Shown piece after piece: positions 20,932 to 30,453 of a stretch of 64,000 nucleotides of DNA (its first letter is position 1; every line of letters begins with the position of its first letter). This DNA is from Geodermatophilus obscurus (GTDB taxonomy: Bacteria > Actinomycetota > Actinomycetes > Mycobacteriales > Geodermatophilaceae): contig NZ_FOWE01000003.1 in assembly GCF_900115395.1 (NCBI RefSeq), positions 431,867-495,866 of the forward strand, given 5' to 3'. The position numbers and the translations under genes were made by a program. The notes under the pieces are model-generated. The model saw nothing but the letters and a program-made list of their open reading frames with translations, did no database searches and was not told the origin of the DNA.

Positions 20932-21818
20932 CCACGCCAGCCGACGCCCGCGCCGACGAGCGGGCCCTCGCCGCGTTCTCCGACGCGGTCCGGGCCTGCG
21001 CCGCGACGCCCGGGCGGCCGAACCCGGCCCTGGCCGAGCTGCTGGCGACCGGTCTGCTCACCGACCAGTCGGATCCGTCCACGCGGACGACCGGGCACCC
21101 CGCCCGGGCCTCACGGAAGAGACCCCGCATGCTGCTCAGCACCCTCACCGCCAAGCTCGCCGCCGCCGGCGTCGCCGCCAAGGCGGCCGCCGCCACCGGC
21201 GTCGTCGCCGTCGCCCTGACCGGCACGGCCACCACCGTCACCCTCGCGGGCACGGAGGACACGCCCCCCGTCGTCGAGTCCCCCGCGCCGGCCGACCCGG
21301 CTCCCCAGGCCCCGGTCGACGAGCCGGCCCCCGCGCCAGGCGACGCGGACGAGGCCCCCGCACCCGTCGACGAGCAGGAGGACTCCGACGCGGGCGGCGA
21401 GGAGCAGGCCCCCGCACCCGTCGACGGGGAGGGGGCCCCGGCCGGGGAGGAGCCCCGGCCCGAGCCCGAGGTCCCGGCGACCGACCCCCAGCCGACGCCC
21501 GCGCAGGAGTGGTCCACCGGCCCGGACGACGGGCAGTCGCACGGCGACTGGGTGAGCGAGGGCGCCCGCAACGGCTGGGTGACCGGCCAGCGGGTCAGCG
21601 AGGAGGCGCACGTTCGCAACGAGGAACGGCAGGCCGCCCGCGAGGAGGCCCGCCGGCCCGTCACCGGGCAGCCCGCCGAGGAGGAGGCGACCGAGGAGCC
21701 GGAGGCCGCGCCGGCCCCCGCGCCGGCCCCCGCCTCGGAGCCTGCCGCCGAGGGGCGCAGCGACGGGCAGGGCAACGGCAACGGGCAGGGCAACGGCAAC
21801 GGCAACGGCCGGAGGTGA
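20928..21818 (+). CDS. Membrane protein paired with the ECF sigma factor (possible anti-sigma factor)
   Basis: 296 residues, starting at an ATG that overlaps the sigma-factor stop. The N-terminal 65 residues are cytoplasmic-type and carry ADERALAAFSDAVRA and PNPALAELLATG, which could contact sigma. A single hydrophobic segment (about 75-105) follows, then a long Pro/Ala/Glu/Asp-rich region with repeated APAPVDE and EEQAPAPVDG units. The end is a Gly/Asn/Gln repeat (GNGNGQGNGNGNGRR). There is no zinc-binding H-x3-C-x2-C motif, so it is not a canonical ZAS anti-sigma factor. The operon position supports a regulatory partner; the biochemical role is inference. Confidence 0.6.
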   Translation: MTTPADARADERALAAFSDAVRACAATPGRPNPALAELLATGLLTDQSDPSTRTTGHPARASRKRPRMLLSTLTAKLAAAGVAAKAAAATGVVAVALTGTATTVTLAGTEDTPPVVESPAPADPAPQAPVDEPAPAPGDADEAPAPVDEQEDSDAGGEEQAPAPVDGEGAPAGEEPRPEPEVPATDPQPTPAQEWSTGPDDGQSHGDWVSEGARNGWVTGQRVSEEAHVRNEERQAAREEARRPVTGQPAEEEATEEPEAAPAPAPAPASEPAAEGRSDGQGNGNGQGNGNGNGRR

Positions 21819-21836
21819 CCGCCGGCGGGGCCGCGC

Positions 21837-22691
21837 TCAGGTGAGCGCGGCCCCGCCGAGCACCAGCAGCACCACGTCGAGGACGGTCAGCAGCATGACC
21901 GCGGGGAAGGCCAGCCGCCGGAAGCGCGGCGTGCCGGCCAGCGCTGCGACGGCGACCGCGGGCACCGCCAGCGCCAGGCCGGCCCAGCCCCACCACCGCG
22001 GCGGCCCGTCCGGACCCAGCACCAGCACCAGCGACGCCGTCCCCAGCAGCAGTGCGCCCAGCAGCGCCGACACCCGCGCGCCGAGGCGGTGGGGCAGTCC
22101 GCGCACCCCGGTCGCGAGGTCCTCCTCCAGGTCGGGGGCGACGTTGGCCAGGTGCGCCGCGGCCCCCAGGGCGGCCCCGGCCGCCGGCAGCCACCACGGA
22201 GCGACCGGCGTGCCCGGTGCCGCGGCCACCACCCCCGCCGGCAGCGCCCCGAAGCCGGTCACGTAGGGCAGCCCCGAGACCACGCTGCGCTTGAGACCCG
22301 CGTTGTAGGCCCAGCCGCTGGCCACCAGGACCAGCAGCAGCAGCCCGGGCACCGTGCCGAGAGCCAGGGACAGGACGACGGCGACGGCGGCCGCGCCGAG
22401 CGCCGCCCCGCGCAGCACGGAGGGCTCGACGGTGCCCTGCACCACCGGCTTGTCCGCGCGCGCGACGGCCCGGTCGCGGTCGGCGTCGAGCCAGTCGTTG
22501 CTCCAGCCGATGGACGCCTGACCTGCGAGGACGGCGGCCCCGGTGAGCACGACCCGTCCGGGTGTCACCTGCGCGGCGACCGCCAGGAGGGTCGCGACGG
22601 CGGTGACGGCAGCCGCCGGCGGGGCGTGCGTGGCGAGGACCAGGGCCCGTAGCGAGGCCGCCCGCGGGGGCCGCGCACGCACACCCACCAC
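21837..22691 (-). CDS. UbiA-family prenyltransferase
   Basis: 284 residues with about eight or nine hydrophobic helices. The first Asp-rich motif is SNDWLDADRD (NDxxDxxxD) near residue 64. The second is the loop DLEEDLATG near residue 187. These bind the Mg-diphosphate of the prenyl donor. Family members attach prenyl chains to quinone or heme precursors, or to arabinose carriers. The acceptor here cannot be told and no quinone gene is adjacent. Transcription is opposite to the sigma operon and divergent from carD. Confidence 0.85.
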   Translation of the reverse strand: MVGVRARPPRAASLRALVLATHAPPAAAVTAVATLLAVAAQVTPGRVVLTGAAVLAGQASIGWSNDWLDADRDRAVARADKPVVQGTVEPSVLRGAALGAAAVAVVLSLALGTVPGLLLLVLVASGWAYNAGLKRSVVSGLPYVTGFGALPAGVVAAAPGTPVAPWWLPAAGAALGAAAHLANVAPDLEEDLATGVRGLPHRLGARVSALLGALLLGTASLVLVLGPDGPPRWWGWAGLALAVPAVAVAALAGTPRFRRLAFPAVMLLTVLDVVLLVLGGAALT

Positions 22692-22813
22692 GCCGGTGTC
22701 AACCCCTCTCCGGGACTTCGTCAGGCCTCTGACCTGCGGATATCCGTCATCGATCCGTTCCGGGCGTCAGTGTGCCGTGCTAACCTGGGTGCAGCGAAAG
22801 GGGTCACACACAC

Positions 22814-23296
22814 ATGGGCTTCACTGTCGGCGAGACCGTCGTCTACCCGCACCACGGTGCCGCGCTCATCGAGGCGATCGAGACGCGGGTGATCAAGGGT
22901 GAAGAGAGGGCCTACCTCGTGCTGAAGGTCGCCCAGGGCGACCTGACCGTGCGCGTGCCGGCCGACAACGCAGAGATCGTCGGCGTCCGCGACGTCGTCG
23001 GTCAGGACGGGCTCAACCGCGTGTTCGAGGTCCTGCGGGCCCCGCACACCGAGGAGCCGACCAACTGGTCGCGCCGGTACAAGGCCAACCTCGAGAAGCT
23101 GGCGTCCGGTGACGTCAACAAGGTGGCCGAGGTCGTCCGCGACCTGTGGCGCCGCGACAAGGACCGCGGCCTGTCCGCCGGTGAGAAGCGGATGCTGTCG
23201 AAGGCCCGCCAGATCCTCGTCAGCGAGCTCGCCCTCGCCGAGGGCACCAACGAGGACAAGGCCGAGATCCTCCTCGACGAGGTCCTCGCCAGCTGA
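22814..23296 (+). CDS. carD: CarD-family transcriptional regulator
   Basis: 160 residues. CarD binds the RNA polymerase beta subunit and stabilises open complexes, notably at rRNA promoters. The N-terminal Tudor-like RNAP-interaction domain begins [23 protein letters not shown]. The helical C-terminal domain contains [17 protein letters not shown] and the conserved basic/Trp patch [25 protein letters not shown] precedes the ATG, and a TAACCT -10 (22781-22786) gives a leader of about 25 bases. It heads the ispD-ispF-cysS-rlmB segment, as in mycobacteria. Confidence 0.96.
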   Translation: MGFTVGETVVYPHHGAALIEAIETRVIKGEERAYLVLKVAQGDLTVRVPADNAEIVGVRDVVGQDGLNRVFEVLRAPHTEEPTNWSRRYKANLEKLASGDVNKVAEVVRDLWRRDKDRGLSAGEKRMLSKARQILVSELALAEGTNEDKAEILLDEVLAS

Positions 23297-23334
23297 GCTC
23301 CGCCTCCGCGCACCCGCTCCACCAGACCACTCCC

Positions 23335-23997
23335 GTGTCCGCTGTCGGCATCGTCGCAGCGGCCGGGAGTGGTCTGCGTCTGGGGGCCGACCGGCCCAAG
23401 GCCCTGGTCCCGCTGGCCGGCCGGCCACTGGTCGCCTGGGCCGTCGAGACCCTGCTCACCGGCGGTGTCGACGAGGTCGTCGTCGTCGTGCCGCCCGCCG
23501 AGCGGGCCGCCTTCGCCGCCGCGCTCCCCGGCGCCGTCGCACTCGTCGACGGCGGGGACACCCGGACGGCATCCGTCCGGGCCGGCCTCGCCGCCGCCGG
23601 ACCCGGTGCCGACACCGTCCTGGTCCACGACGCCGCCCGCCCGCTGACGCCGCCCGACGTCGTCACCCGCGTGCTGGCCGCCCTGGCCGCAGGCGCCCCG
23701 GCCGTCGTCCCGGTCCTCCCGGTCGTCGACACCACGGTCGTCGTCGACGAGGCGGGGACCGTCACCGACGCCGTCCCCCGCGCACCCCTGCGTCGTGTGC
23801 AGACCCCACAGGGCTTCGACCGGGCCACCCTCGTGGCCGCCTACGCCGCGCTGCCCGACGGCGTCGAGCTCACCGACGACGCCGCCGTCGTCCGGGCCGC
23901 CGGCATCCCCGTCACCTGCGTGGACGGCGACGAGCGCGCAGCGAAGGTGACGATCCCGCACGACCTCCACCTCGCCGGGCTCCAGGTGCGACGGTGA
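23335..23997 (+). CDS. ispD: 2-C-methyl-D-erythritol 4-phosphate cytidylyltransferase
   Basis: 220 residues from a GTG. IspD makes CDP-methylerythritol in the non-mevalonate isoprenoid pathway. The nucleotide-binding motif [21 protein letters not shown] is intact (key Gly, Arg, Lys), as are [10 protein letters not shown] and the C-terminal [15 protein letters not shown]. No ribosome binding site is clear; coupling with carD across 38 bases is possible. The stop overlaps the ispF start. Confidence 0.95.
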   Translation: MSAVGIVAAAGSGLRLGADRPKALVPLAGRPLVAWAVETLLTGGVDEVVVVVPPAERAAFAAALPGAVALVDGGDTRTASVRAGLAAAGPGADTVLVHDAARPLTPPDVVTRVLAALAAGAPAVVPVLPVVDTTVVVDEAGTVTDAVPRAPLRRVQTPQGFDRATLVAAYAALPDGVELTDDAAVVRAAGIPVTCVDGDERAAKVTIPHDLHLAGLQVRR

Positions 23998-24491
23998 CAG
24001 ACCTGCCCCGCGTCGGCCTGGGCGTCGACGTGCACCCGGTCGAGGCCGGTCGCGCGTGCTGGCTGGCCGGCCTCGAGTGGCCCGGTGCCGACGGCTGCGC
24101 CGGGCACTCCGACGGTGACGTCGTCGCGCACGCGCTCACCGACGCCGTGCTCTCCGCGGCCGGGCTCGGCGACATCGGCGGGCTGCTCGGGACCGACGAC
24201 CCCCGCTGGGCCGGTGCCCGCGGCGTGGCCGTCCTCGAGCACGTCCGGGAGACGTTGGCCGCCGCAGGCTGGCGGGTGGGCAACGCCGCGGTCCAGCTGG
24301 TCGCACCGACGCCGAAGCTGGGTCCGCGCCGGGCGGAGGCGGAGGCGACGCTGTCGGCGGCCCTCGGCGCCCCGGTCACGGTGACCGCCACCACCACCGA
24401 CGGGCTCGGGCTGGTCGGGCGGGGTGAGGGCCGGGCGGCCGTCGCGACGGCGCTGGTGGTCCGGACGGGGTCCGTAGACTCCGGCCGGTGA
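23994..24491 (+). CDS. ispF: 2-C-methyl-D-erythritol 2,4-cyclodiphosphate synthase
   Basis: 165 residues from a GTG overlapping the ispD stop (GTGA). IspF cyclises CDP-methylerythritol phosphate with loss of CMP. Zinc ligands are in GVDVHPV (Asp and His) and later in the AHALTDAVL helix. The [23 protein letters not shown] and [14 protein letters not shown] blocks complete the active site. ispE lies elsewhere. It overlaps cysS by 4 nt. Confidence 0.95.
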   Translation: MTDLPRVGLGVDVHPVEAGRACWLAGLEWPGADGCAGHSDGDVVAHALTDAVLSAAGLGDIGGLLGTDDPRWAGARGVAVLEHVRETLAAAGWRVGNAAVQLVAPTPKLGPRRAEAEATLSAALGAPVTVTATTTDGLGLVGRGEGRAAVATALVVRTGSVDSGR

Positions 24492-25888
24492 GCCTCCGCC
24501 TGTACGACACGGCCGCCCGGGCGGTCCGCGACTTCACCCCCCTGCGGGCAGGACAGGCCTCCATGTACGTCTGCGGGCTCACCGTGCAGGGCCCGCCGCA
24601 CCTCGGGCACGTGCGCGCCGGCCTGGTCTTCGACGTCCTGCGCAGCTGGCTGGAGCAGGGCCACGGCACCGAGGTCACGCTGGTCCGCAACATCACCGAC
24701 ATCGACGACAAGATCCTCGCCAAGGCCGCCGAGCACGGGGTGCCGTGGTGGGCGTGGGCCTACGACAACGAGCTGGCCAGCACCCGCGCCTACGAGGCGC
24801 TGGGCGTGCGGCCGCCCACCTACGAGCCGCGGGCCACCGGCCACGTGCCCGACATGGTCGAGTTCATCGCGCGGCTGATCGAGCGCGGGCACGCCTACGC
24901 CGTCGACGGCGACGTCTACTTCGACGTCCGCTCCTTCCCGGGGTACGGGGCGCTGACCCGGCAGAAGACGGAGGAGATGGAGCCCGCGGCCGACAGCGGC
25001 ACCGACGAGCGCAAGCGCGACCCCCGCGACTTCGCGCTGTGGAAGGCGCACAAGCCCGGCGAGCCCGGCACCGCCGGGTGGGCGACCCCGTGGGGCCGCG
25101 GCCGCCCCGGCTGGCACCTGGAGTGCTCCGCCATGGCCGAGCGCTACCTCGGGCCGGACTTCGACGTCCACGGCGGCGGGCTGGACCTGCGCTTCCCGCA
25201 CCACGAGAACGAGCAGGCGCAGTCGCACGCCGCCGGGCACGGCTTCGCCCGGTACTGGGTGCACAACGGCTGGGTGACCCTCGGCGGCGAGAAGATGAGC
25301 AAGTCGCTGGGCAACACCGCGCTGGTCGACGAGGTTGTCCGCCGCGTGCGGCCGGTGGAGCTGCGCTACTACCTCGTCGCCCCGCACTACCGGTCGACCA
25401 TCGAGTTCACCGACGCCGCGCTGGCCGAGGCCGGTGCGGCCTACCGGCGGATCGAGTCGTTCGTGCACCGCGCCGTCGAGCGCGTCGGGAGCGAGGAGCC
25501 GGGCGAGCTGCCGGCGGCCTTCCGCGAGGCCATGGACGACGACCTGGGCACCCCGGCCGCCGTCGCCGTCGTGCACGACACCGTCCGCCACGGCAACACC
25601 GCCCTCGCCGACGGCGACGACGCGACGACCGCCGCCGCACTGGGTGCGGTGCGCGCGATGCTCCGCGTGCTCTGCCTGGACCCGCTCGACCCGCACTGGG
25701 CCACCGGCGGCGACGACCGGCTCGCCGGGGTCACCGACGGGCTGGTGCGGCTGGCGCTGGAGCAGCGGCAGGCCGCCCGCGCCCGCAAGGACTACGCCGC
25801 GGCCGACGCCGTGCGCGACCGGCTCACCGCCCTGGGCGTGCAGGTCGAGGACACCCCGCAGGGACCCCGATGGGAGCTGACCCGCTGA
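24488..25888 (+). CDS. cysS: Cysteine--tRNA ligase
   Basis: 466 residues. The class I signature is [19 protein letters not shown] (HIGH equivalent HLGH) and the KMSKS loop is [12 protein letters not shown]. Zinc ligands are Cys in YVCGLTV, Cys in HLECSAM and His/Glu in HHENEQAQ. The GTG start overlaps the ispF stop, yet TAGACT (24475-24480) lies seven bases upstream. The gene may therefore be translated both from the operon mRNA and from its own leaderless transcript. Confidence 0.95.
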   Translation: MSLRLYDTAARAVRDFTPLRAGQASMYVCGLTVQGPPHLGHVRAGLVFDVLRSWLEQGHGTEVTLVRNITDIDDKILAKAAEHGVPWWAWAYDNELASTRAYEALGVRPPTYEPRATGHVPDMVEFIARLIERGHAYAVDGDVYFDVRSFPGYGALTRQKTEEMEPAADSGTDERKRDPRDFALWKAHKPGEPGTAGWATPWGRGRPGWHLECSAMAERYLGPDFDVHGGGLDLRFPHHENEQAQSHAAGHGFARYWVHNGWVTLGGEKMSKSLGNTALVDEVVRRVRPVELRYYLVAPHYRSTIEFTDAALAEAGAAYRRIESFVHRAVERVGSEEPGELPAAFREAMDDDLGTPAAVAVVHDTVRHGNTALADGDDATTAAALGAVRAMLRVLCLDPLDPHWATGGDDRLAGVTDGLVRLALEQRQAARARKDYAAADAVRDRLTALGVQVEDTPQGPRWELTR

Positions 25889-26847
25889 TGGCCGGCAACA
25901 GCCAGCGCCGCGGCCGCACGAGCGGCGCCGGCAAGAAGACCGCGACCGCCGGCACCGGCGGCAAGAACCGCAGGTCTCTGGCCGGCCGCGGGGCCACCCC
26001 GCCGGCCGAGATGCGCAAGGGCCACCCCGCCCAGCGCAAGGCCCAGGCCGACGCCCGCCGCCGGGCCGAGCGCGACCGCGGCCGCCAGCGCGCCGAGGAG
26101 GCGCCGGAGCTGCTGCTGGGCCGCAACCCGGTGGTCGAGGCGCTGCGCGCGGAGATCCCGGCGACGGCGCTCTACGTCGTCACCGGGGACAGCACGCGCA
26201 CCGACGAGCGGGTCGCCGAGGCCGTGCAGCTGGCCGGTGACCGCGGCCTGCCGCTGCTCGAGGTCGGCAAGGCCGAGTTCGACCGGATGTCCAACGGCGC
26301 GCTGCACCAGGGCATCGGCCTGCAGGTCCCGCCGTACGACTACGCCCACCCCGACGACCTGCTCGACCTCGCCCGCGACTCCGGCCGCCCGCCGCTCGTC
26401 GTCGCCATGGACGGCGTCACCGACCCGCGCAACCTGGGTGCCGTGGTGCGGTCGGCGGCCGCGTTCGCCGCGCACGGCGTCGTCGTCCCGCAGCGGCGCG
26501 CGGTCGGGATGACCGCCTCGGCCTGGCGCACCAGCGCCGGCGCGGCCGCCCGGCTGCCCGTGGCGCGCGCGGTGAACCTGGCCCGCGCGCTGGCCTCCTA
26601 CCAGGACGCCGGCCTGCAGACCGTGGGCCTCGCCGGCGACGGCGACACCGACCTGCACGACTACGACGGCTTCGCCGACCCGGTCGCGCTCGTCGTCGGC
26701 GCCGAGGGCACCGGGCTCTCGAGGCTGGTGCGCGAGCGCTGCGACGTCGTCCTGCGCATCCCGATCGCCCGCGACACCGAGTCGCTCAACGTCAGCGTCG
26801 CGGCCGGCATCGCGCTCTACGCCGCGGCGGCCGCCCGCCGCGGCTGA
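25888..26847 (+). CDS. rlmB: 23S rRNA (guanosine-2'-O-)-methyltransferase RlmB
   Basis: 319 residues, with ATG overlapping the cysS stop by one base. A basic, low-complexity N-terminal extension (about 1-75) precedes the substrate-binding domain ([13 protein letters not shown]) and the SpoU knot. Motif 1 is [12 protein letters not shown], motif 2 [12 protein letters not shown] and motif 3 [20 protein letters not shown]. The enzyme methylates the ribose of a guanosine in the 23S rRNA peptidyl-transferase region. The position after cysS matches mycobacteria. Confidence 0.93.
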   Translation: MAGNSQRRGRTSGAGKKTATAGTGGKNRRSLAGRGATPPAEMRKGHPAQRKAQADARRRAERDRGRQRAEEAPELLLGRNPVVEALRAEIPATALYVVTGDSTRTDERVAEAVQLAGDRGLPLLEVGKAEFDRMSNGALHQGIGLQVPPYDYAHPDDLLDLARDSGRPPLVVAMDGVTDPRNLGAVVRSAAAFAAHGVVVPQRRAVGMTASAWRTSAGAAARLPVARAVNLARALASYQDAGLQTVGLAGDGDTDLHDYDGFADPVALVVGAEGTGLSRLVRERCDVVLRIPIARDTESLNVSVAAGIALYAAAAARRG

Positions 26848-26871
26848 GCTCCCCCCGCCTCCCTCCCTTCC

Positions 26872-26933
26872 CGCCGAGATCACGTGATCTCGGCGCCGGA
26901 GGGCGTCTGGCGCGCCGAGATCGCGCGATCTCG
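26872..26933. repeat. Two related perfect palindromes between convergent genes
   Basis: A 24-base perfect palindrome (26872-26895, core CCGAGATCACGTGATCTCGG) and an 18-base one (26916-26933, CGAGATCGCGCGATCTCG) are 20 bases apart. Both share CGAGATC/GATCTCG arms. They lie between rlmB and the opposing DUF445 gene, and each could form a terminator on either strand. Confidence 0.85.
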
Positions 26934-26953
26934 ACGGGAGTGGGGTGGGCTGC

Positions 26954-28228
26954 TCAGCCGAGCAGCTGCGCCACGGTGTAGATCACCAGCCCGGCCAGGC
27001 CGCCGACGACGGTGCCGTTGATCCGGATGAACTGCAGGTCGCGGCCCACCTGCAGCTCGATGCGGCGGCTGGTCTCCTCGGTGTCCCAGCGCGCCACGGT
27101 GGTGCCGACGACGTCGGCCACGTCGCCGGCGAACCGCTCGACGAGCCAGCCGGCCACCCGCACCGACTGCCGCTGCACCCGCTCGCGCACGCGCGGGTCG
27201 GTCCGTAGCAGCCGGGCGCCGTCGAGCACCAGGGCGGCGACGCGGGCCCGCAGCTCGGAGTCGGGGTCGGCGGCCGCGGCGAGGAACGCCGTCTTGGCGT
27301 TGGTCCACAGCGACGACGACCAGGTGCGCACCGCCGGGTGCTCGAGCAGCTGCTTCTTGAACGCCTCGACGGACGCCGCGGTGTCGGGGTCTGTGCGCAG
27401 CGCGTGCACGTAGGCGCGCAGCCGGGCGTCGTAGACCCGCCGCAGCTCGTGGTCGCGCTCGGTGCCGACCTCGTGCAGGAAGACCTGCAGCCCGGCGAAC
27501 ACGCGGTCGAACACGCGGTCGTCGACCCAGTCGGGCACCCAGGCGGGGGAGGCGTCACCGAGCTGGGCGCGGAAGACGACCCGGTTCTCCTCCAGGAAGC
27601 GGCCGAGGTAGCGCAGCGCCGCCGACAGCACCTCCTGGTGGCGGTCACCGTCGACCACCAGCTCCAGCACCCGGGCCAGCACCGGCGCGGCCGGCGTCTC
27701 GTGCAGCTTGCGGTCGACCAGCCCGGCGACGGCGTCCTGCACGTCGTCGTCGCGGAGCAGGTCGGTGACCCCGGTGAGCGCGACGGCGGCGTCGGCGGCC
27801 AGCCGCTCGGCCCGGCCGGGGGCGGACAGGAAGTCGCCGAGCCGGCGCGGGACGTCGACGGTGGCGAGCTTGTCCTCGACGACGGCGCGGGTCAGGAAGT
27901 TCTCCTGCACGAAGGCGCCCAGGCTCGCGCCGATCTGGTCCTTCTTGCGCGGGATGATCGCCGTGTGCGGGATCGGGATCCGCATCGGGTGCCGGAACAG
28001 CGCGGTGACGGCGAACCAGTCGGCCAGCGCGCCCACCATCGACGCCTCGGCGGTGGCCCGTACGTAGCCGACCCACGCGCCGGCGTCCTCACCGATCAGC
28101 ACGCAGGCGAGGAACACCGCCGCGGCCAGCGCGAACAGCCCCGTGGCCAGCCGCTTCATCCGCTGCAGGCCCTCGGCGCGGGCCGGGTCGTCGAGCGACG
28201 AGGTCAGCGGCACGGACGACGACGACAC
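26954..28228 (-). CDS. DUF445 family membrane protein
   Basis: 424 residues from the GTG at 28228. Start evidence is TAGGCT (complement 28236-28241) seven bases upstream, implying a leaderless mRNA; an ATG-type start 60 bases earlier is rejected. A transmembrane helix lies near residues 30-50 (LATGLFALAAAVFLACVLIG), then the family core ASMVGALADWFAVTALFRHP and IPHTAIIPRKKDQIGASLG. A long helical middle domain precedes a second TM helix at the very C-terminus (INGTVVGGLAGLVIYTVAQL). The family is widespread in bacteria with no firm function. Confidence 0.88.
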   Translation of the reverse strand: MSSSSVPLTSSLDDPARAEGLQRMKRLATGLFALAAAVFLACVLIGEDAGAWVGYVRATAEASMVGALADWFAVTALFRHPMRIPIPHTAIIPRKKDQIGASLGAFVQENFLTRAVVEDKLATVDVPRRLGDFLSAPGRAERLAADAAVALTGVTDLLRDDDVQDAVAGLVDRKLHETPAAPVLARVLELVVDGDRHQEVLSAALRYLGRFLEENRVVFRAQLGDASPAWVPDWVDDRVFDRVFAGLQVFLHEVGTERDHELRRVYDARLRAYVHALRTDPDTAASVEAFKKQLLEHPAVRTWSSSLWTNAKTAFLAAAADPDSELRARVAALVLDGARLLRTDPRVRERVQRQSVRVAGWLVERFAGDVADVVGTTVARWDTEETSRRIELQVGRDLQFIRINGTVVGGLAGLVIYTVAQLLG

Positions 28229-28262
28229 CCTCCCGAGCCTATGCGGCGCGGGAGGGTGTCGT
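28222..28262 (-). terminator. htrA terminator hairpin that encloses the DUF445 promoter and start
   Basis: 14-bp perfect arms (28222-28235 and 28249-28262) with a 13-base loop, beginning 15 bases after the htrA stop on the minus strand. The DUF445 -10 TAGGCT is in the loop, and its GTG start codon is in the 3' arm. Confidence 0.75.
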
Positions 28263-28277
28263 TCAGCGGTCGCCGGG

Positions 28278-29564
28278 TCAGCCGGCACTGCTGCCGAGGG
28301 TGACCTCGACGGTCTCGGTCTGCCCGCCGCGGCGGACGGTGAGCGTCACCTCGTCGCCGGGCGCGGCGCTGCGCACCGCGGCGGTCAGCTCGGTCGACGT
28401 CGTCACCGGGCGGTCGCCGACGGCGGTGACGACGTCGCCGGCCTCCAGCCCCGCCTGCGCGGCCGCGCCGCCGGGCTGCACCCCCACGACCTGGGCGCCG
28501 GTGCCGATCTCGGCGTTGCCGTCGTCGGCCGCCGTCTGCGCGCTGACGCCGAGGACGGCGTGGGTGGCGGTGCCGGTGTCGATGATCTCCTGGGCGATCC
28601 GCTGCGCGACGTTGCCCGGGATGGCGAAGCCCACGCCGATGCTGCCGCTCTGCGACGCCTGCCCGGGCGCGCCGGAGGCCACCGAGGCGATCGCGGTGTT
28701 GATGCCCACGACCTCGCCGGCCGCGTCGACCAGCGCGCCGCCGGAGTTGCCGGGGTTGATCGCCGCGTCGGTCTGCAGCGCGTCGATGACCGTGGCGTCG
28801 TCCTGGGTGGAGCCGGTGGCCACCGCCCGGTCCGTCGCGCTGATGATCCCGTCGGTCACGGTGTCGGACAGGCCCAGCGGGGCGCCGATCGCCACGGCGA
28901 GGTCGCCGACCTGGACGTCGTCGGAGTCGGCGAAGGTGGCCGGGGTGAGCCCGCTGGCGTCGTCGAGCCGCAGCACGGCCAGGTCCGACGTCGGGTCGGT
29001 GCCGACGACGGTGGCGTCGTGCAGCGTGCCGTCGGAGGTGCGGACCTGCACGGTCGCGTCCCGGGTGGCGCCGTCGAGGCTGACGACGTGGTCGTTGGTG
29101 AGCACGTAGCCGTCCTCGGTGAGGACGACGCCGGAGCCGCTGCCCGAGCCCGACCCGCTGCTGACGTACACGGTGACGACGCTGGGGGCGGCCTTCGCCG
29201 CGGCGGCGGTGACCGCGGTGGCCGACTCCGGGTCGGTGATGACGACGCCCTGGGCCGTCGGGGTGGCCGCCGAGGCCCCGCGGTCGTCGGTGAGCGCGAC
29301 CACCCCGGCGCCGGTGCCGCCGCCGATGAGCGCGCCGGCGAGGAGGGCCGCGACGCCGATCCGCACCCGACCCGTCCGGCGGGGTGCGAGCCCGGTGACG
29401 GGCGGCGGCAGCGTGCCGGTGGTGCCGTGCACGGCGCCCGGGTGCCAGGGCGCACCGGACGGCGGCGGCACCCGACCCGCGGCCGCCCCGGCCGGCGGCT
29501 GCACCGGCGGCTGCGGCTGCACCGGCGGCTGCTGGTGCGGGTCGGGGTACGGGGTGCCGGTCAT
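28278..29564 (-). CDS. HtrA/DegP-type serine protease with PDZ domain
   Basis: 428 residues. A Pro/Gln-rich cytoplasmic N-terminus (1-60) is followed by a TM helix (about 67-92), a trypsin-like domain and a C-terminal PDZ domain (about 335-425). The catalytic triad is H159 (TNDHVV), D194 (TSDLAVLRL) and S274 (GNSGGALV). Anchored HtrA proteases degrade or refold damaged exported proteins. A GAGGAGG site precedes the ATG. The Gly/Ser run GSGSGSGSG at residues 137-145 lies just before the protease core. No two-component partner is adjacent. Confidence 0.94.
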   Translation of the reverse strand: MTGTPYPDPHQQPPVQPQPPVQPPAGAAAGRVPPPSGAPWHPGAVHGTTGTLPPPVTGLAPRRTGRVRIGVAALLAGALIGGGTGAGVVALTDDRGASAATPTAQGVVITDPESATAVTAAAAKAAPSVVTVYVSSGSGSGSGSGVVLTEDGYVLTNDHVVSLDGATRDATVQVRTSDGTLHDATVVGTDPTSDLAVLRLDDASGLTPATFADSDDVQVGDLAVAIGAPLGLSDTVTDGIISATDRAVATGSTQDDATVIDALQTDAAINPGNSGGALVDAAGEVVGINTAIASVASGAPGQASQSGSIGVGFAIPGNVAQRIAQEIIDTGTATHAVLGVSAQTAADDGNAEIGTGAQVVGVQPGGAAAQAGLEAGDVVTAVGDRPVTTSTELTAAVRSAAPGDEVTLTVRRGGQTETVEVTLGSSAG

Positions 29565-29677
29565 CGTCAGGTCCTCCTCGGCGGGCGGCGTCCGCCGCCC
29601 TCGCGACCGACTGTCGGCCGGGCGTCTGGCGCGGCGCTGCGCGGCGCCTGTGAGGTATCTGGACGCGTCGGCGCAGG

Positions 29678-30453
29678 TCAGCGGGGGAGGCCGGGGAGCA
29701 CCCGGCCGCGGGCGACGAGCTCGGTGACGATCCAGACCGCGGCCACCTGGACGGCCAGCAGGCCGACCAGCACGAGCAGCTGCGCGGCCCCGGCGGCCGG
29801 CGGGCTGCCGCCGCCGAGCAGGACGCCGACGTAGGCGCCGGGCAGGGTGACCAGGCCCACGGTGCGGGTCTGGTCCAGCGGCGGGACGAGCGCCGTGGCC
29901 GCCGACGGCCTGGCCACCTCGAGGACGGCGTCGCGGGGGAGCAGGCCGAGCGCCAGCGCCGCCTCCACCTCACCGCGGCGGGTGCTGAGCTCCTCGCGCA
30001 GCCGCCGGCCGGCCAGCGACGTCGCCGTCATCGCACCGCCCACGAGGATCCCGGCGACGGGCACGACCGCCTCGCCGCGCATCGGCACCGTCCCGCTGGC
30101 CAGCACCAGGCCACGACCGGCACCGCGCCGCCGGCGACCGCGAGCGCCGTCGTCGCCACCCGCCGCGCCGTCCCCGGGGCGCGCAGCGGCAGGCCGGTGA
30201 CCCGGCCGGCCGCTGTGGCCGCCGCGACGGTGACCATGAGCAGGACGAACGCCGCCGACAGCCACAGGGAGCCGACCACCACCAGCAGCACCGCGGATAC
30301 CGCCGCCAGCTGCACCGTCGCCCGCAGCGCCGCGACGACGACCGGCCGCTCCTGGCCGAGCCCGGACAGCCGCCCGCCCGCCGCGGCCGCCGCCGTCAGC
30401 AGCAGCAGGACGACGGCCAGCCGTGGGCCGAGCTCGACGACGGAGGTCCCCAC
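29678..30453 (-). pseudogene. FetB/UPF0014-type ABC permease, broken by a single-base frameshift
   Basis: Two overlapping minus-strand frames together give one permease. The first runs from the GTG at 30453 through VVELGPRLAVVLLLLTAAA to AVAGGAVPVVAW. The second carries GLVLASGTVPMRGEAVVPVAG, GGAMTATSLAGRRLREEL and the UPF0014 signature TVGLVTLPGAYVGVLLGG to the stop at 29678. The join lies near 30110-30120, in a GC-rich GTGGCCTGGTGC stretch, and needs one extra base (a -1 shift). The family is an inner-membrane iron-export-type permease; its ATPase partner FetA is not nearby. Real mutation, sequencing error or programmed shift cannot be separated here. Confidence 0.75.
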
